From assembly GCA_019309565.1 (NCBI GenBank), contig JAFDFZ010000030.1, positions 1 through 47,852 of the forward strand: a stretch of DNA of 47,852 nucleotides, read 5' to 3'. Below the pieces are notes generated by a model that was given only the letters and a program-made list of their open reading frames with translations, was not told the DNA's origin and ran no database searches. This DNA is from Deltaproteobacteria bacterium. GTDB taxonomy: Bacteria > Desulfobacterota > Desulfobacteria > Desulfobacterales > SURF-15. A program made the position numbers and the translations under genes. This document shows positions 34,721-44,539 of this stretch, piece after piece; position 1 is the stretch's first letter, and each line of letters starts with the position of its first letter.

Positions 34721-36451
34721 ATGAAATCCTCTGAAAAAGACTACCGTATCCATCTTTTTGTCTTCTTTCTGGCCATCGTTTTTCGTCTCTTTTTCTTGAT
34801 CTATATTGATGAACCCGTTCTTTTCAATAAATATCCTTATTTCGCCGAAAAACTGGCCCAGGGTGAAGATATCGGCAAAAGGCTTGTTGATCTAAGCCCG
34901 TTTTACCTGCACCTTCTGGCGATCTTGAAAAAAATTTTCAACCTACCATGGCCCGCGGTTAAATATCTGCAGTCTTTTATCGGTGCCCTTAACTGTCTGT
35001 TGATCATTGAACTTGCCGCCCATACATTTCGTCGGGAAATAGGCGTATTGGCCGCTTTATTGTGCGCTGCATACGGTAATCTGATCATACTGGAATCCAC
35101 CCTGGAGCCAACGGTTTTTGTGATAATGTTCAACCTGCTGTCCATATACTTCCTTAGCACCTCCATAAACCAGAATACCTTATCAATCCCCATCACGGTA
35201 AAGCTTTTGCTTGCAGGCGCCTTCATAGGGCTTTCGATTATAACAAAGCCCAACTTTATGTTGTTTTTGCCTGTGGCAGGAGCCTGGGTGCTGTTTGTGA
35301 ATCATCGTCGGCAACCATTCAAGAAAAGAATCCTGCAGGTTGGTATCCTTTTCTGTTCCGCATTCATCGTGGTGCTGCCGGTTACGATTCGCAACTATGT
35401 TAAGCTTAAGGAGTTTGTGCTGGTAACCGCCGATGCGGGGAAAGTCTTCTATCACGGCAATGCAAAAGGCGCCTCTGCACTTGAGGGCATCGCCCTTAAA
35501 GATGAAGGCTTTGCTGAGGAGGCGGCAAGGGAGCCTGATTATGCACATGTTCTTTTCCGGATTACGGCCTCTAGACTGAGCGGCAAAGAGCTTTCTGCTT
35601 CGCAATCCTCGCGCTTTTGGGCCCGAAAAGCATTGAACGATATCTTAAGCGAACCAACCGCCTATTTGATACGACAATTGAAAAAAATGTTCTATTTCTT
35701 TAACGACTATGAGATGCATTATATTGCATCCGCCTACAAAGAATATAAAACCACTCTGGGCTTCCCTTATATCAGATATGGCGTCATTGCTTCATTGAGC
35801 CTGCTGGGAATGGCACTTTCGCTACGAAGCGATAGAAGCCTCGATAGGCTGTTCCTGATATACGGGATAATATTCGTTTATGTGGTTTCTGGATTGCTGT
35901 TTTTGGTTCAGTCCCGATACCGAACACCCGTTGTGCCATACCTGAGCCTTTTTGGGGGGTATGGCGTATTTCGGATAAAAAAAATGATTGAAGCTAAAAA
36001 CTACAAACCGGCCGCACTGTCCATCATTGTGATCGGTATGCTTTTTGTTATTACCCGATTTGTCTACAGGGCGGAGATTCTCAAAATGGAACACTGGCAG
36101 ACGGCAACGAAAATCAACTATCAACTGGGGGCAAGAGTGTTCTATCAGAGGGGGCGATATCAAGATGCGATTGCAGAGCTCAACAAGTGTGTTGCAATGG
36201 CCCCTTACTTTGCCCCGGCCTACAACCTGAGAGGAAAAAGCTATGCCATGTTAAGCGATTTGGATTCGGCAGAAAAGGACTTCCATAGAGTAATTCAATT
36301 AAGCCCGAAAATTGCAGAAGGGTATAAAAATTTAGGCTTTCTTTTTTTGCTTAAAAAAAATCCATCAAAGGCAAAATCCTATTTGCTAAAGGCGTTAAGC
36401 CTATCACCAGCGGATATCAAGATAAAGGATGCCCTAGATAGCATGCATTAA
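34721..36451 (+). CDS. GT-C glycosyltransferase fused to TPR repeats
   Basis: A 576-residue membrane protein of the ArnT/PMT (GT39-like) type. About ten hydrophobic helices follow a luminal loop with DEPVLFNKYPYFAEKLAQGE, the acidic site typical of GT-C enzymes, and SPFYLHLLAILKKIF. The last ~100 residues (from about 470) are three tetratricopeptide repeats (YQDAIAELNKCVAMAPYFAP, DLDSAEKDFHRVIQLSPKIA, NPSKAKSYLLKALSLSPADI). Such proteins transfer a sugar from a polyprenol-phosphate donor to lipid or protein; the TPRs probably recruit a partner. The acceptor is unknown. Confidence 0.8.
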   Translation: MKSSEKDYRIHLFVFFLAIVFRLFFLIYIDEPVLFNKYPYFAEKLAQGEDIGKRLVDLSPFYLHLLAILKKIFNLPWPAVKYLQSFIGALNCLLIIELAAHTFRREIGVLAALLCAAYGNLIILESTLEPTVFVIMFNLLSIYFLSTSINQNTLSIPITVKLLLAGAFIGLSIITKPNFMLFLPVAGAWVLFVNHRRQPFKKRILQVGILFCSAFIVVLPVTIRNYVKLKEFVLVTADAGKVFYHGNAKGASALEGIALKDEGFAEEAAREPDYAHVLFRITASRLSGKELSASQSSRFWARKALNDILSEPTAYLIRQLKKMFYFFNDYEMHYIASAYKEYKTTLGFPYIRYGVIASLSLLGMALSLRSDRSLDRLFLIYGIIFVYVVSGLLFLVQSRYRTPVVPYLSLFGGYGVFRIKKMIEAKNYKPAALSIIVIGMLFVITRFVYRAEILKMEHWQTATKINYQLGARVFYQRGRYQDAIAELNKCVAMAPYFAPAYNLRGKSYAMLSDLDSAEKDFHRVIQLSPKIAEGYKNLGFLFLLKKNPSKAKSYLLKALSLSPADIKIKDALDSMH

Positions 36452-36842
36452 CAGCAATTCTCGGTCAACGCGGAAAGTATTTTAATTCGCTGAACTTTAG
36501 TCGAATAAAATTTTTGAAGGCAAAATAATTACACCGAAGCTCTTAGGAGGCAGCCCATACGAAACATCGAGCTTAAGGCACAAGGAAAGTGGTGCTAAGT
36601 CGCGGAAGATCTTGGTACCTCTGCTTTAAACGCTTTGTTGACCCCGTTGTTGCAAAACGAGCTACAAGGGATAATCATAGGATACAGATAAACAATGTGT
36701 ACAGACAGTTTTACTATTTGATTTATTCAACTACGGGGTTGACTTCTATTGTGCCGTTATCGAAGGATGGTAAAGTGTATTTTGCCTTCCAAAAATTTCA
36801 TTCGACGCCATCACATAGGCTTTTCAGAGGGATTATACGCTT
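36452..36842. other. Intergenic stretch between the two GT-C genes
   Basis: About 390 bases. The only recognisable content is terminal-repeat element copy C. A plus-strand reading at 36589-36903 overlaps that element, has no ribosome binding site and was left out. Confidence 0.5.
36641..36739. repeat. 98-bp terminal-repeat element, copy C
   Basis: It begins ACCCCGTTGTTGCAAAAC and ends GATTTATTCAACTACGGGGT, the clearest copy: the last 12 bases match copy A exactly. The length is 99 bases. It interrupts an otherwise plus-strand gene run between two GT-C genes. Confidence 0.7.
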
Positions 36843-38735
36843 ATGGAAGATCATCTCATTCACTTTATTACAACCCTCACCTATCTTGGCGGGTTTGTTC
36901 TGATTTCCACCGGCGCAGGAAATCTTATGCTCCCCAAATCCATCTTTATCCCGTCACCGCTTAGCTGCAGGATTGTCTTTTCTTGCGCTGTGGGCTTTGC
37001 TGCACTTAGCTTCGCCATATTTTTCCTGGCAGCATTCCAACACTTAAACCGAATGTCTGTATCCGTTTTATTGATGGGTTTTGCGGCTCTGTCCGTCCTC
37101 GGTTGGCAGGTATTGCTTCGCGGTTGCGGAAAAAATTCCTTTTCTGTAACAAATTTTGTAGCGAACCCGACCGCATCTACCAGATATGTCTTTTTCCTTT
37201 TGGCGGGGCTTCTTGTATTAGGCATGTGTTTTGTCCTAACCCCCGCGACAGGCAGAGACGCTTTATCTTACCATCTTGAGGTGCCCAGATTGTATATCAA
37301 GCATCAGGGGTTGTATTTCATTCCGGGAAATTTTTTTTCCAATTATCCTTTAAATGCGGAGATGCTATTTTTAGCTGCCCTTATGGTTCAGGGGGATATG
37401 CTGGCAAAAGGAATTCATTATACTGCGCTTCTTTTGCTTCTTGCTGCCATGTGGAATTACATAAAACAACACGTGCCGGAAGTTTCCCCCGGATTCCTGC
37501 CGCTTCTTATCTTTGCATCGATCCCCTCGGTATTTACAACCGCTTACATGGCCTATACGGATTTGCTGCTCACCCTGTATGGGTTTTTGGCTCTTTTCGC
37601 ATTTACCAACTGGTTTAATCGGCCCGGCTTCGGCTGGCTGGTTTTGGTTGCAATATTTACGGGGGTTGCCGCAGCAACAAAATATGGTGGGCTTATTTTG
37701 CTGCCTCTTGGAGTCATTGGCATTTTGTTTGCAGCTCGTTTGCATGGGATGTCGTTCTCTCGTGTTCTGCCGCCTCTTGCAGTGTATCTAGGAATCGCGA
37801 TTATGGTGGCTTCTCCGTATTACATTAAGAACTGGATATTGACGGGCAATCCATTTTATCCCCTTTTTTACGAAATATTCGGCGGCAGAGGATGGGACGA
37901 AAACCTGGCGCGGGCTCATCATATTTTTCTTAAGAATCTTGGAATGGGAAGAGGCTTTTGGGATTACATGCTGCTGCCTTTTAACCTGAGCTTTCGTGCC
38001 GAGATGAACAGTTTGCGGTTTGACGGCGTTTTAGGCCCGGTATTTATCTTGACGCTACCCTTTGTGTTTCTTATCAAACGAATCTCCCCCGCTATCAGGA
38101 TAGGACTTGTCTTTTCCGAGGTGTTATTTGTTTTCTGGGCCGTCTCTGCCCAGCAGGTTCGATACTTGATCCCGATATTCCCGTTTCTTGCTATCACAAC
38201 AGGCTATATTCTCGGCCGCTTCCATCGTAAAAAGACCGTCTTTAGCATTTTGACACTATTTGTTTTCACAGCTCTTATGGTAAACGGACTGCATATTTTC
38301 AGGCAATTTAAAAGAATAAAACCTTTAAATTATATCACTGGACAAGAGGACAGACACGCCTTTTTATCTCGAATAATTCCATCTTACGATATGTTTCGCT
38401 ACCTTAATACTCACCTTGAAAAAGATGCAAAGATATTTCTTATTTACATGAAAAATTTCGGGTTTCTCTGTGATCGTGCTTATTTCTCCGATTCTCTGTT
38501 TGAATCTTATACCATACAAAAAATCCTCAAACACTCTGTGAGTCCACAACAGGTTTATACCGCACTTAAAAGAAAAGGGTTTACCCATATCCTTTATGAT
38601 ATTCAGTATGTATTAGGGGAATCAAGCCCTCTTTCATACCAGGAAAAAACCCTTTTCCATGCCTTCCAGAAAGGTTTTCTTGATTTTGTCAAATGCGATA
38701 AAGGCAGATATTTTTTGTATCGACTTAAGATTTAA
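36843..38735 (+). CDS. GT-C type glycosyltransferase-like membrane protein
   Basis: A 630-residue protein with about 12 hydrophobic helices. The first large loop contains TPATGRDALSYHLEVPRLYI, an Asp with a following Tyr-His as in many uncharacterised GT-C enzymes, then FIPGNFFSNYPLNAEMLFLA. The last ~130 residues are soluble (IIPSYDMFRYLNTHLEKDAK, LYDIQYVLGESSPLSYQEKT). It resembles dolichyl/polyprenyl-phosphate-sugar-using glycosyltransferases, but donor and acceptor are unknown. GAGGGA lies 10 bases before the ATG. Confidence 0.75.
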   Translation: MEDHLIHFITTLTYLGGFVLISTGAGNLMLPKSIFIPSPLSCRIVFSCAVGFAALSFAIFFLAAFQHLNRMSVSVLLMGFAALSVLGWQVLLRGCGKNSFSVTNFVANPTASTRYVFFLLAGLLVLGMCFVLTPATGRDALSYHLEVPRLYIKHQGLYFIPGNFFSNYPLNAEMLFLAALMVQGDMLAKGIHYTALLLLLAAMWNYIKQHVPEVSPGFLPLLIFASIPSVFTTAYMAYTDLLLTLYGFLALFAFTNWFNRPGFGWLVLVAIFTGVAAATKYGGLILLPLGVIGILFAARLHGMSFSRVLPPLAVYLGIAIMVASPYYIKNWILTGNPFYPLFYEIFGGRGWDENLARAHHIFLKNLGMGRGFWDYMLLPFNLSFRAEMNSLRFDGVLGPVFILTLPFVFLIKRISPAIRIGLVFSEVLFVFWAVSAQQVRYLIPIFPFLAITTGYILGRFHRKKTVFSILTLFVFTALMVNGLHIFRQFKRIKPLNYITGQEDRHAFLSRIIPSYDMFRYLNTHLEKDAKIFLIYMKNFGFLCDRAYFSDSLFESYTIQKILKHSVSPQQVYTALKRKGFTHILYDIQYVLGESSPLSYQEKTLFHAFQKGFLDFVKCDKGRYFLYRLKI

Positions 38736-38914
38736 CAGCTTTTTTTAAAGACCAATCGATTGCTGATCATGGCTGGAATTTAAATCGAAACTGTTTCCGC
38801 TGTCCTGCTTGTAGTTGCCAAATCTGGTTTTTTATGTTATGGAAAGCTTAACAATGGCTTGAAATCACTGTTTCTTTTAGAATTTGAAAAGATAGACGGG
38901 TCCAGTTTAAATTT

Positions 38915-41407
38915 ATGCGATTTAAAAACCCAGGGGGTGTTAAAAGCTTTCTACCGATACTGTTTATTTTTTTTCTGACGATTGTTTTTTTTTATCCGGT
39001 TATTTTTAAGGGAAAAACGTTTTATGCTTTTGACGTGCTGTCATTATTTCTACCCTGGTCATCCATTGTTCAACAGGGCTATCCGAACAACACACTTATT
39101 ACAGACCCGGTTTCTGCTCACTTCCCGCTCCAAAAACAAATAAGAGAAAATCTCTTTAAAGGAGCCTCACCTCTGTGGAACGATAAAACCTTCTGTGGTA
39201 TACCGCTTTATCCAGGAACCGTGTCACGATACATAAACCCGAGTGTGGTCTTTATTTTTGCTATCTTCTCCCTGCCCCTGGCTCACGATTTGATTCTTTG
39301 GCTCCATATGTTCGGTGCCGGAGTCTTCATGTTCCTGTTTCTTAAAAAAATCGACCTTGACACCCTGCCGGCACTTGTCGGGTCAATCGCATGGATGTTC
39401 AACGGCTATGTCATGGTATGGTTTGAGTTTGAGGTAGTTCAGATTCTGGCACTCGCCCTGCCCGCTGCCCTTTACTATTTTGAACTGTGGTTAAGCCAAA
39501 AAACAAGGCTATATCTTTTACTCTTTGCCTTTTTTGTCGGAATTACTATTTCAAGTGGATTTGCACACGTGTTGATCTACCAACTGCTGTTTATCGCCTC
39601 CTATGTAGGATACCGTTGCCTGTTTTCAAAAAGAAATCTTTCAGCGATAAGAAAATTAAAAAGAAAAGAGCTTTTATCACTGGCATTGGTCATTTTACTG
39701 GGAATATTCATATCGGCTGATTTTCTTGTAAGCCACCTTGCTTCGACTCACGACATTCAGAGAGGAGGGTATTCATTTCAAGAACTCTACAGGAAAACCG
39801 GGATACTCATACCAAAGTATCTGCTGACCCTTTTATTTCCTGATTTTTTTGGAAATCCAGCCCGGGCCGTGGCATTTACACCCGATATGGAGGGAAATCA
39901 ACCCTATAACAACTACAACGAATTATGTATTTACGCGGGCATCTTAGCACTCTTTCTGTCTTCGAGCTGCCTGCCCTATCTTTTTAGAAGAAAACATGTT
40001 CCTTTTTTTCTCTTTATTGCACTGATCACCCTGACCATGGCAATGGGAAGCATCCTTTATTTTCCTTTGGCAAGGTTTTTGCCGGGGCTTAATCTTTCTA
40101 CCCCTACACGGATTCTTTTTATTTTCGGATTCTCAATATCGGTACTTGCCGCGATGGGGGCTCAGGTGCTGACAGAGGTGTCATATCAAAAAAAATGGGC
40201 CGTCTTTTCGCTCTGGCTGCTGCTTTTCTTTATTGCGGTGATCTTGTTCCATTATATGCAGACCGATGAGGGGGTCATGTGGGCTACGGCACATCTTGAT
40301 CCGGTGAAGTATCAGAATTATTATTATTTTTTTAAGATTCACTTCGCATCGTTCTCACCGATTATGTTAAAGCCGATGGTTCTGATCCTGATTACTTTCT
40401 TATTGCTGGTGCTTGTTTTGTTTTCAAAAAAATCTGGTTCAAGAAAGATATTATTGTTTCTGGCATTGCTTGTGCTTACTTTTGATCTAATGAGCTTCGG
40501 CCGTCTTTACAACACCGTTTGTACCCGTAATATGATCTATCCGTCCACCAATGCCATTAGGTTTTTACAAATGGATAAATCAAAATACCGGATTGCCACC
40601 TATGGCAATTTTCTTCATAATTCTTTTTCTGTGTTCGGCATTTCAGACATCGGAGGATACTCTTCGGTTTACTCTAAACGATACGGCGAATTTTTACACC
40701 TAAGCCAGTATGGCCTGAAAGTTCCCATGCCCGAGCAGTTCAGCCGATGGACTAACCTCCGCCGATTCGACTCTTCACTGTTTGATCTTATCAACACAAA
40801 GTATTTTCTTTTTCCACCCAACGTAACGATCAAATCTGCGAATCTCAACCTGGTGTATGACGGAGAAATAAAGATTTTCGAAAATAAAAACGTATTTCCA
40901 AGAGTCTTCATCACACCCTCCTATAGGGTCTTTAAGGAAATCTTATCTCTGCGCAGCGCACTGGCAGGGGCGACTGGAGATGATTTAAGAAAAAAGGTTC
41001 TGCTGGAAACAGAACCCCCTGCCGCATTCCGGCAGAGTGTTCCTGCAGCCGGAAACAACATGGAATCTAAAATAGATATCCTCTCTTATACGCCGAGTTA
41101 CATAGAGCTGATCGTTGCCACAGATAAGAAGGGATTCCTTGTCATCAGCGACAACTATCATCCCGGATGGAAGGCAAAAGTGGATGACGAAGATACACCC
41201 ATTATGCGTGCAAACTACATCATGAGGGCGATTCCTATCAACCCCGGCACCCATAAAATCATATTCATCTATAAGCCCAAATGGATTATACTGTCGATTA
41301 TCATTACCATCGTGGGATGGCTGGTGTTGATTTCTTTGATACTCCATGACCTTATCAGCAAGCGCACCCTTGGCTTTGCCCCGTCACAAGGAGCAGGGAG
41401 TAGATGA
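38915..41407 (+). CDS. YfhO-family giant membrane protein
   Basis: An 830-residue protein with about 12-14 transmembrane helices and a C-terminal soluble domain. The N-terminal FPVIF..TFYAFDVLSLFLPW and PLWNDKTFCGIPLYPG, and the C-terminal LVISDNYHPGWKAKVDDEDT with MRANYIMRAIPINPGTHKII, are YfhO hallmarks. YfhO proteins are GT-C-like and are linked to glycosylation of wall polymers in Firmicutes; in Gram-negatives their role is not defined. The stop overlaps the start of the epimerase gene as ATGA, so they are coupled. Confidence 0.85.
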   Translation: MRFKNPGGVKSFLPILFIFFLTIVFFYPVIFKGKTFYAFDVLSLFLPWSSIVQQGYPNNTLITDPVSAHFPLQKQIRENLFKGASPLWNDKTFCGIPLYPGTVSRYINPSVVFIFAIFSLPLAHDLILWLHMFGAGVFMFLFLKKIDLDTLPALVGSIAWMFNGYVMVWFEFEVVQILALALPAALYYFELWLSQKTRLYLLLFAFFVGITISSGFAHVLIYQLLFIASYVGYRCLFSKRNLSAIRKLKRKELLSLALVILLGIFISADFLVSHLASTHDIQRGGYSFQELYRKTGILIPKYLLTLLFPDFFGNPARAVAFTPDMEGNQPYNNYNELCIYAGILALFLSSSCLPYLFRRKHVPFFLFIALITLTMAMGSILYFPLARFLPGLNLSTPTRILFIFGFSISVLAAMGAQVLTEVSYQKKWAVFSLWLLLFFIAVILFHYMQTDEGVMWATAHLDPVKYQNYYYFFKIHFASFSPIMLKPMVLILITFLLLVLVLFSKKSGSRKILLFLALLVLTFDLMSFGRLYNTVCTRNMIYPSTNAIRFLQMDKSKYRIATYGNFLHNSFSVFGISDIGGYSSVYSKRYGEFLHLSQYGLKVPMPEQFSRWTNLRRFDSSLFDLINTKYFLFPPNVTIKSANLNLVYDGEIKIFENKNVFPRVFITPSYRVFKEILSLRSALAGATGDDLRKKVLLETEPPAAFRQSVPAAGNNMESKIDILSYTPSYIELIVATDKKGFLVISDNYHPGWKAKVDDEDTPIMRANYIMRAIPINPGTHKIIFIYKPKWIILSIIITIVGWLVLISLILHDLISKRTLGFAPSQGAGSR

Positions 41408-42420
41408 AAAAGAAATTGTTGGTAACCGGAGGGGCCGGGTTTATCGGCAGCAACTTTGTCCATTACATGGTAAAGCGGCATCCTGAATATTCAATAAACG
41501 TATATGACAAATTGACCTATGCCGGCAATAGAAAAAACCTTCCGGACTGTTTTTTCAATGCCTCCGACAACCGCTATGTTTTAACCGAAGCATGCGTTAT
41601 GGATAGAAAAAGGGTAGCCGAAGCAATTATTGAATCAGATCTTATCCTGCATTTTGCAGGAGAGTCTCATGTGACCAACTCACTTGCCCAGGCCGATGAG
41701 TTTGTCAATACCAATATCTTAGGCACCGTTGTCGTGTGTGAAGAGATTCTTAAATATCCGGTTGAAAAATTTATTCTTATCTCCTCTTCAGAAGTATACG
41801 GCACCGCAATCGATAAGCCGATGGGGGAAGACCACCCGTTAAATCCAGCAAGTCCCTATGCAGGTTCCAAGGCTGGCCAGGATCGTATGGCATATTCTTA
41901 TTTCTGCAGCTTCGGTCTTCCGGTCATAATCTTAAGACCGTTTAATCAGTACGGTCCCCGGCAGCATACAGAGAAGGTTATCCCGAAGTTTATCACCCGC
42001 TTGCTTCAAAAAAAGAAAATATACACAGAAAACCGGGGGCTTCAAACAAGAGACTGGCTTTTTGTAGAAGACTTATGCCGGGCAATCGATATCGTAATAC
42101 ATACAGAGGACAAAAACCTTATTGGTGAAATCATCAACATCGGCAGCGGAAAGGAGACCCCTATTAAGACCGTGGCAACAAGGATTGCCGAGTTGCTTGA
42201 TCTGGATCCTGAAAAATACGTTCTGGAGGGGAAAAATCGAAAGGGCCAGGTAATGTCCCACATCGCTTCACAGAAAAAGGCAAAAGAACTTTTGTGCTGG
42301 GAGCCGTCTGTCTGTATGGAAGATGGCTTAAGGCGCACGATTGAATGGTATAAGAGAAATCAATCCTGGTGGCGGCAGTTAAAGTTTCCTGTATTAAAGA
42401 TCGCGGAGCTCGGTGATTAG
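41404..42420 (+). CDS. NAD-dependent sugar-nucleotide epimerase/dehydratase (SDR)
   Basis: A 338-residue extended short-chain dehydrogenase. It has the Rossmann loop TGGAGFIGSNFVHYM, LILHFAGESHV, LISSSEVYGTA, the YxxxK pair in SPYAGSKAGQDRMAYSYFCS, and ILRPFNQYGPRQHTEKVIP with IYTENRGLQTRDWLFVEDL for substrate binding. Overall it is closest to dTDP-glucose 4,6-dehydratase and LegB-like 4,6-dehydratases, but the RfbB Asp of TDEVYG is Ser here, so a decarboxylase, epimerase or LegB-like reaction is also possible. It overlaps YfhO by four bases and abuts WbqC without a gap. Confidence 0.88.
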   Translation: MKKKLLVTGGAGFIGSNFVHYMVKRHPEYSINVYDKLTYAGNRKNLPDCFFNASDNRYVLTEACVMDRKRVAEAIIESDLILHFAGESHVTNSLAQADEFVNTNILGTVVVCEEILKYPVEKFILISSSEVYGTAIDKPMGEDHPLNPASPYAGSKAGQDRMAYSYFCSFGLPVIILRPFNQYGPRQHTEKVIPKFITRLLQKKKIYTENRGLQTRDWLFVEDLCRAIDIVIHTEDKNLIGEIINIGSGKETPIKTVATRIAELLDLDPEKYVLEGKNRKGQVMSHIASQKKAKELLCWEPSVCMEDGLRRTIEWYKRNQSWWRQLKFPVLKIAELGD

Positions 42421-43107
42421 ATGCGCGGTTGTATCTTACAGCCGGGGTATCTTCCCTGGCTAGGATTCTTTGAGCAGTTTGTCTTTTCAGAAGTGTTTGT
42501 TTTTCTAGATGACGTGCAATACACAAAACAGGATTGGCGGAATCGAAACCGTATTAGGACGAATTCAGACAGGGGATGGTCATGGATTACCGTACCGGTA
42601 AAAGTTAAAGGTACTCATACAAAAATTTGCGAAGTAAAAATCGATTATTCGCGAAACTGGATAAAGAAACACCTAAACATGATACGAGCGAATTATCAAA
42701 AGGCTCCTTTTTTTAACAGCATCTTTTCAATCATAAGAGAGGGGCTTTACGGGAGATTTGAAACTCTTGTGGATTTAAATATTCACCTCATATTGGGTTT
42801 TGCAAGCTATCTGGATCTACACCGGCAGACAATTCGGTCTTCAAGTTTGACCGTTAAAGAAAAAGATAAAAATTTGCGCCTGGTGGCAATCTGCAAACAG
42901 ACGGGTATCCACCACCTTTATGATGGGAAAAAAGCAGAAGCCTTTCTGGATCTATCCCTGTTTGCCAAACATGATATAAGGGTTGAATTTCAAAACTACG
43001 ACCACCCGGTCTATGAACAATGCTATGATCCCTTTATACCCTATTTGTCCATTGTAGATCTATTGTTTAACCATGGAAAAAACAGCCTGGACATTCTTTT
43101 GCAATAG
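42421..43107 (+). CDS. WbqC family protein
   Basis: A 228-residue protein starting at the base after the previous stop. The family opening is clear: ILQPGYLPWLGFFEQFVFSE, FVFLDDVQYTKQDWRNRNRI, WSWITVPVKVKGTHTKICEV. WbqC-like proteins occur in O-antigen and other surface glycan loci and are suggested to be sugar-modifying acyl- or aminotransferases; the reaction is not settled. Context supports a step in making the cluster's sugar. Confidence 0.9.
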   Translation: MRGCILQPGYLPWLGFFEQFVFSEVFVFLDDVQYTKQDWRNRNRIRTNSDRGWSWITVPVKVKGTHTKICEVKIDYSRNWIKKHLNMIRANYQKAPFFNSIFSIIREGLYGRFETLVDLNIHLILGFASYLDLHRQTIRSSSLTVKEKDKNLRLVAICKQTGIHHLYDGKKAEAFLDLSLFAKHDIRVEFQNYDHPVYEQCYDPFIPYLSIVDLLFNHGKNSLDILLQ

Positions 43108-43158
43108 TTATGAAGCAGATCGCTTAATGCTTCTGCCAGGGAGAGCGGATAAAACAAG

Positions 43159-44534
43159 TTGAACATTTTACTTATTTCAGCGGGTAGCAGCAGTTTCAAA
43201 GGTGCGCTTTGGGGCGCTTATGATTTCGACCTGCCGCTTAATGTGGCCTATGTTGCTGCCTACCTTGAAGCGAACGGCCTTTCTGTAACGGTTTGTGATC
43301 TTCAACTCCCGGGTGTGGACATAAACTGTTTGCTTGAGCAAAAAGACATACATCGGTTTTCATTTATCGGCATAAGCGCCAATCTGTCTTCTTACAGGCA
43401 GGCCTATCAGACGGCCTTATTTCTTCGAAACCGCCATTATGCCGGATTTATCTTTATTTTCGGCCCCCTTGGCCTGTATTTACAGGAAATGATATTCGAC
43501 GAATGTCCGGGCATCGATTTTGTCATATACGGAGAAGAAGAACCCACCATCCTGGACTTAATCCGCAACTATGCTGCTCCCCAAGGAGTAAAAGGGATTT
43601 GCTATCTTAAAGATGATCAGATAAAAAAATCCCCGTCCCGCCGATACTTATCGGATCTCGATACCCTGCCGTTTCCGGCAAGGGGAAAATTCAACATCAA
43701 CAGATACTTCCCGAGCCCAGGAAAATACTATGTGCTGCCTCAGATTACCATGCTCTCCAGCCGTGGATGTAACTATGTGAAAAAACCGGCGGAAGCGAAT
43801 TAAGATTCCGGAGGGCCGAAAATATTTTTTTGGAAATCGAAGAAGTGGTCAGTCGCTATGGCGCGAGAGAGATCTGTTTTGTTGATGAGATCTTCGGCAG
43901 CAACAAAGAAGAGACCTTAAAGCTGTGCGAATTGCTGATAAAGAAAAATTTCGGCATCTACCTTCGCATCTCAACCAGGGTAGATTTCATCGACAGGGAG
44001 ATTTTAACAGCCCTTAAGAGAGCCGGGCTTTACAGTGTGGGAGTCGGCATAGAATCAGGTTCGGATCAGATTCTTAAGTATAACAACAAACAGATAACCA
44101 CCTCGCAGGTAAGACAGACAATAAAGCTTATTAAATCTCTTGATCTGGAAACAAGAGGCTATTTTATGATCAACATGCCGGGCGAGACAAAAGAAAGCAT
44201 CAAGCAAACAAAAGACTTTATCGATGAGCTCAAGCTAGATCTTGTCAATGTTCAGATTGCCTATCCATATCCAAACACAGCCTTCAGAAAACTTGCTGAG
44301 CGAAAATACCGTATCATAGAGGATAAATGGAACAGGTGGGAGTTAAGCGATGGAGATGATGTTGTGTTTACACAATCTGATTTAACTGAAGCTTACCTCA
44401 AAATGGAATATCGAAATATAATAAGAAGGAATTTTTTGAACCCCAGATTTATTGCTCGCTGGCTTAAGAGGATCAAAACATTTCACGATTTTAAATATTC
44501 ATTCTTACAGTTTTTGAATCTGCTGAGCATGTAA
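43159..44534 (+). pseudogene. B12-binding-type radical SAM protein, frameshifted at the CxxxCxxC motif
   Basis: Two readings (43159-43803 and 43830-44534) join into one protein of about 460 residues. The first has the B12-binding-like N-domain (LPLNVAYVAAYLEANGLSVT, FIYGEEEPTILDLI-like) and ends SSRGCNY, where the first Cys of the cluster motif sits. At 43775/43776 the frame changes, and the next codon in the second frame is TGT followed by EKTGGSELRFRRAENIF, the normal sequence after the third Cys. About 13 bases (or 10) are missing, which would remove the middle Cys. The rest (ICFVDEIFGSNKEETLKLCE, GVGIESGSDQILKYNN, RGYFMINMPGETKES) is intact. The initiation codon is TTG. Confidence 0.85.
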
Positions 44535-44539
44535 CCATA

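Noticed and set aside
36589..36903. 104-codon plus-strand reading between the GT-C genes
   Set aside because: It overlaps element copy C and the start of the next real gene and has no start signal.
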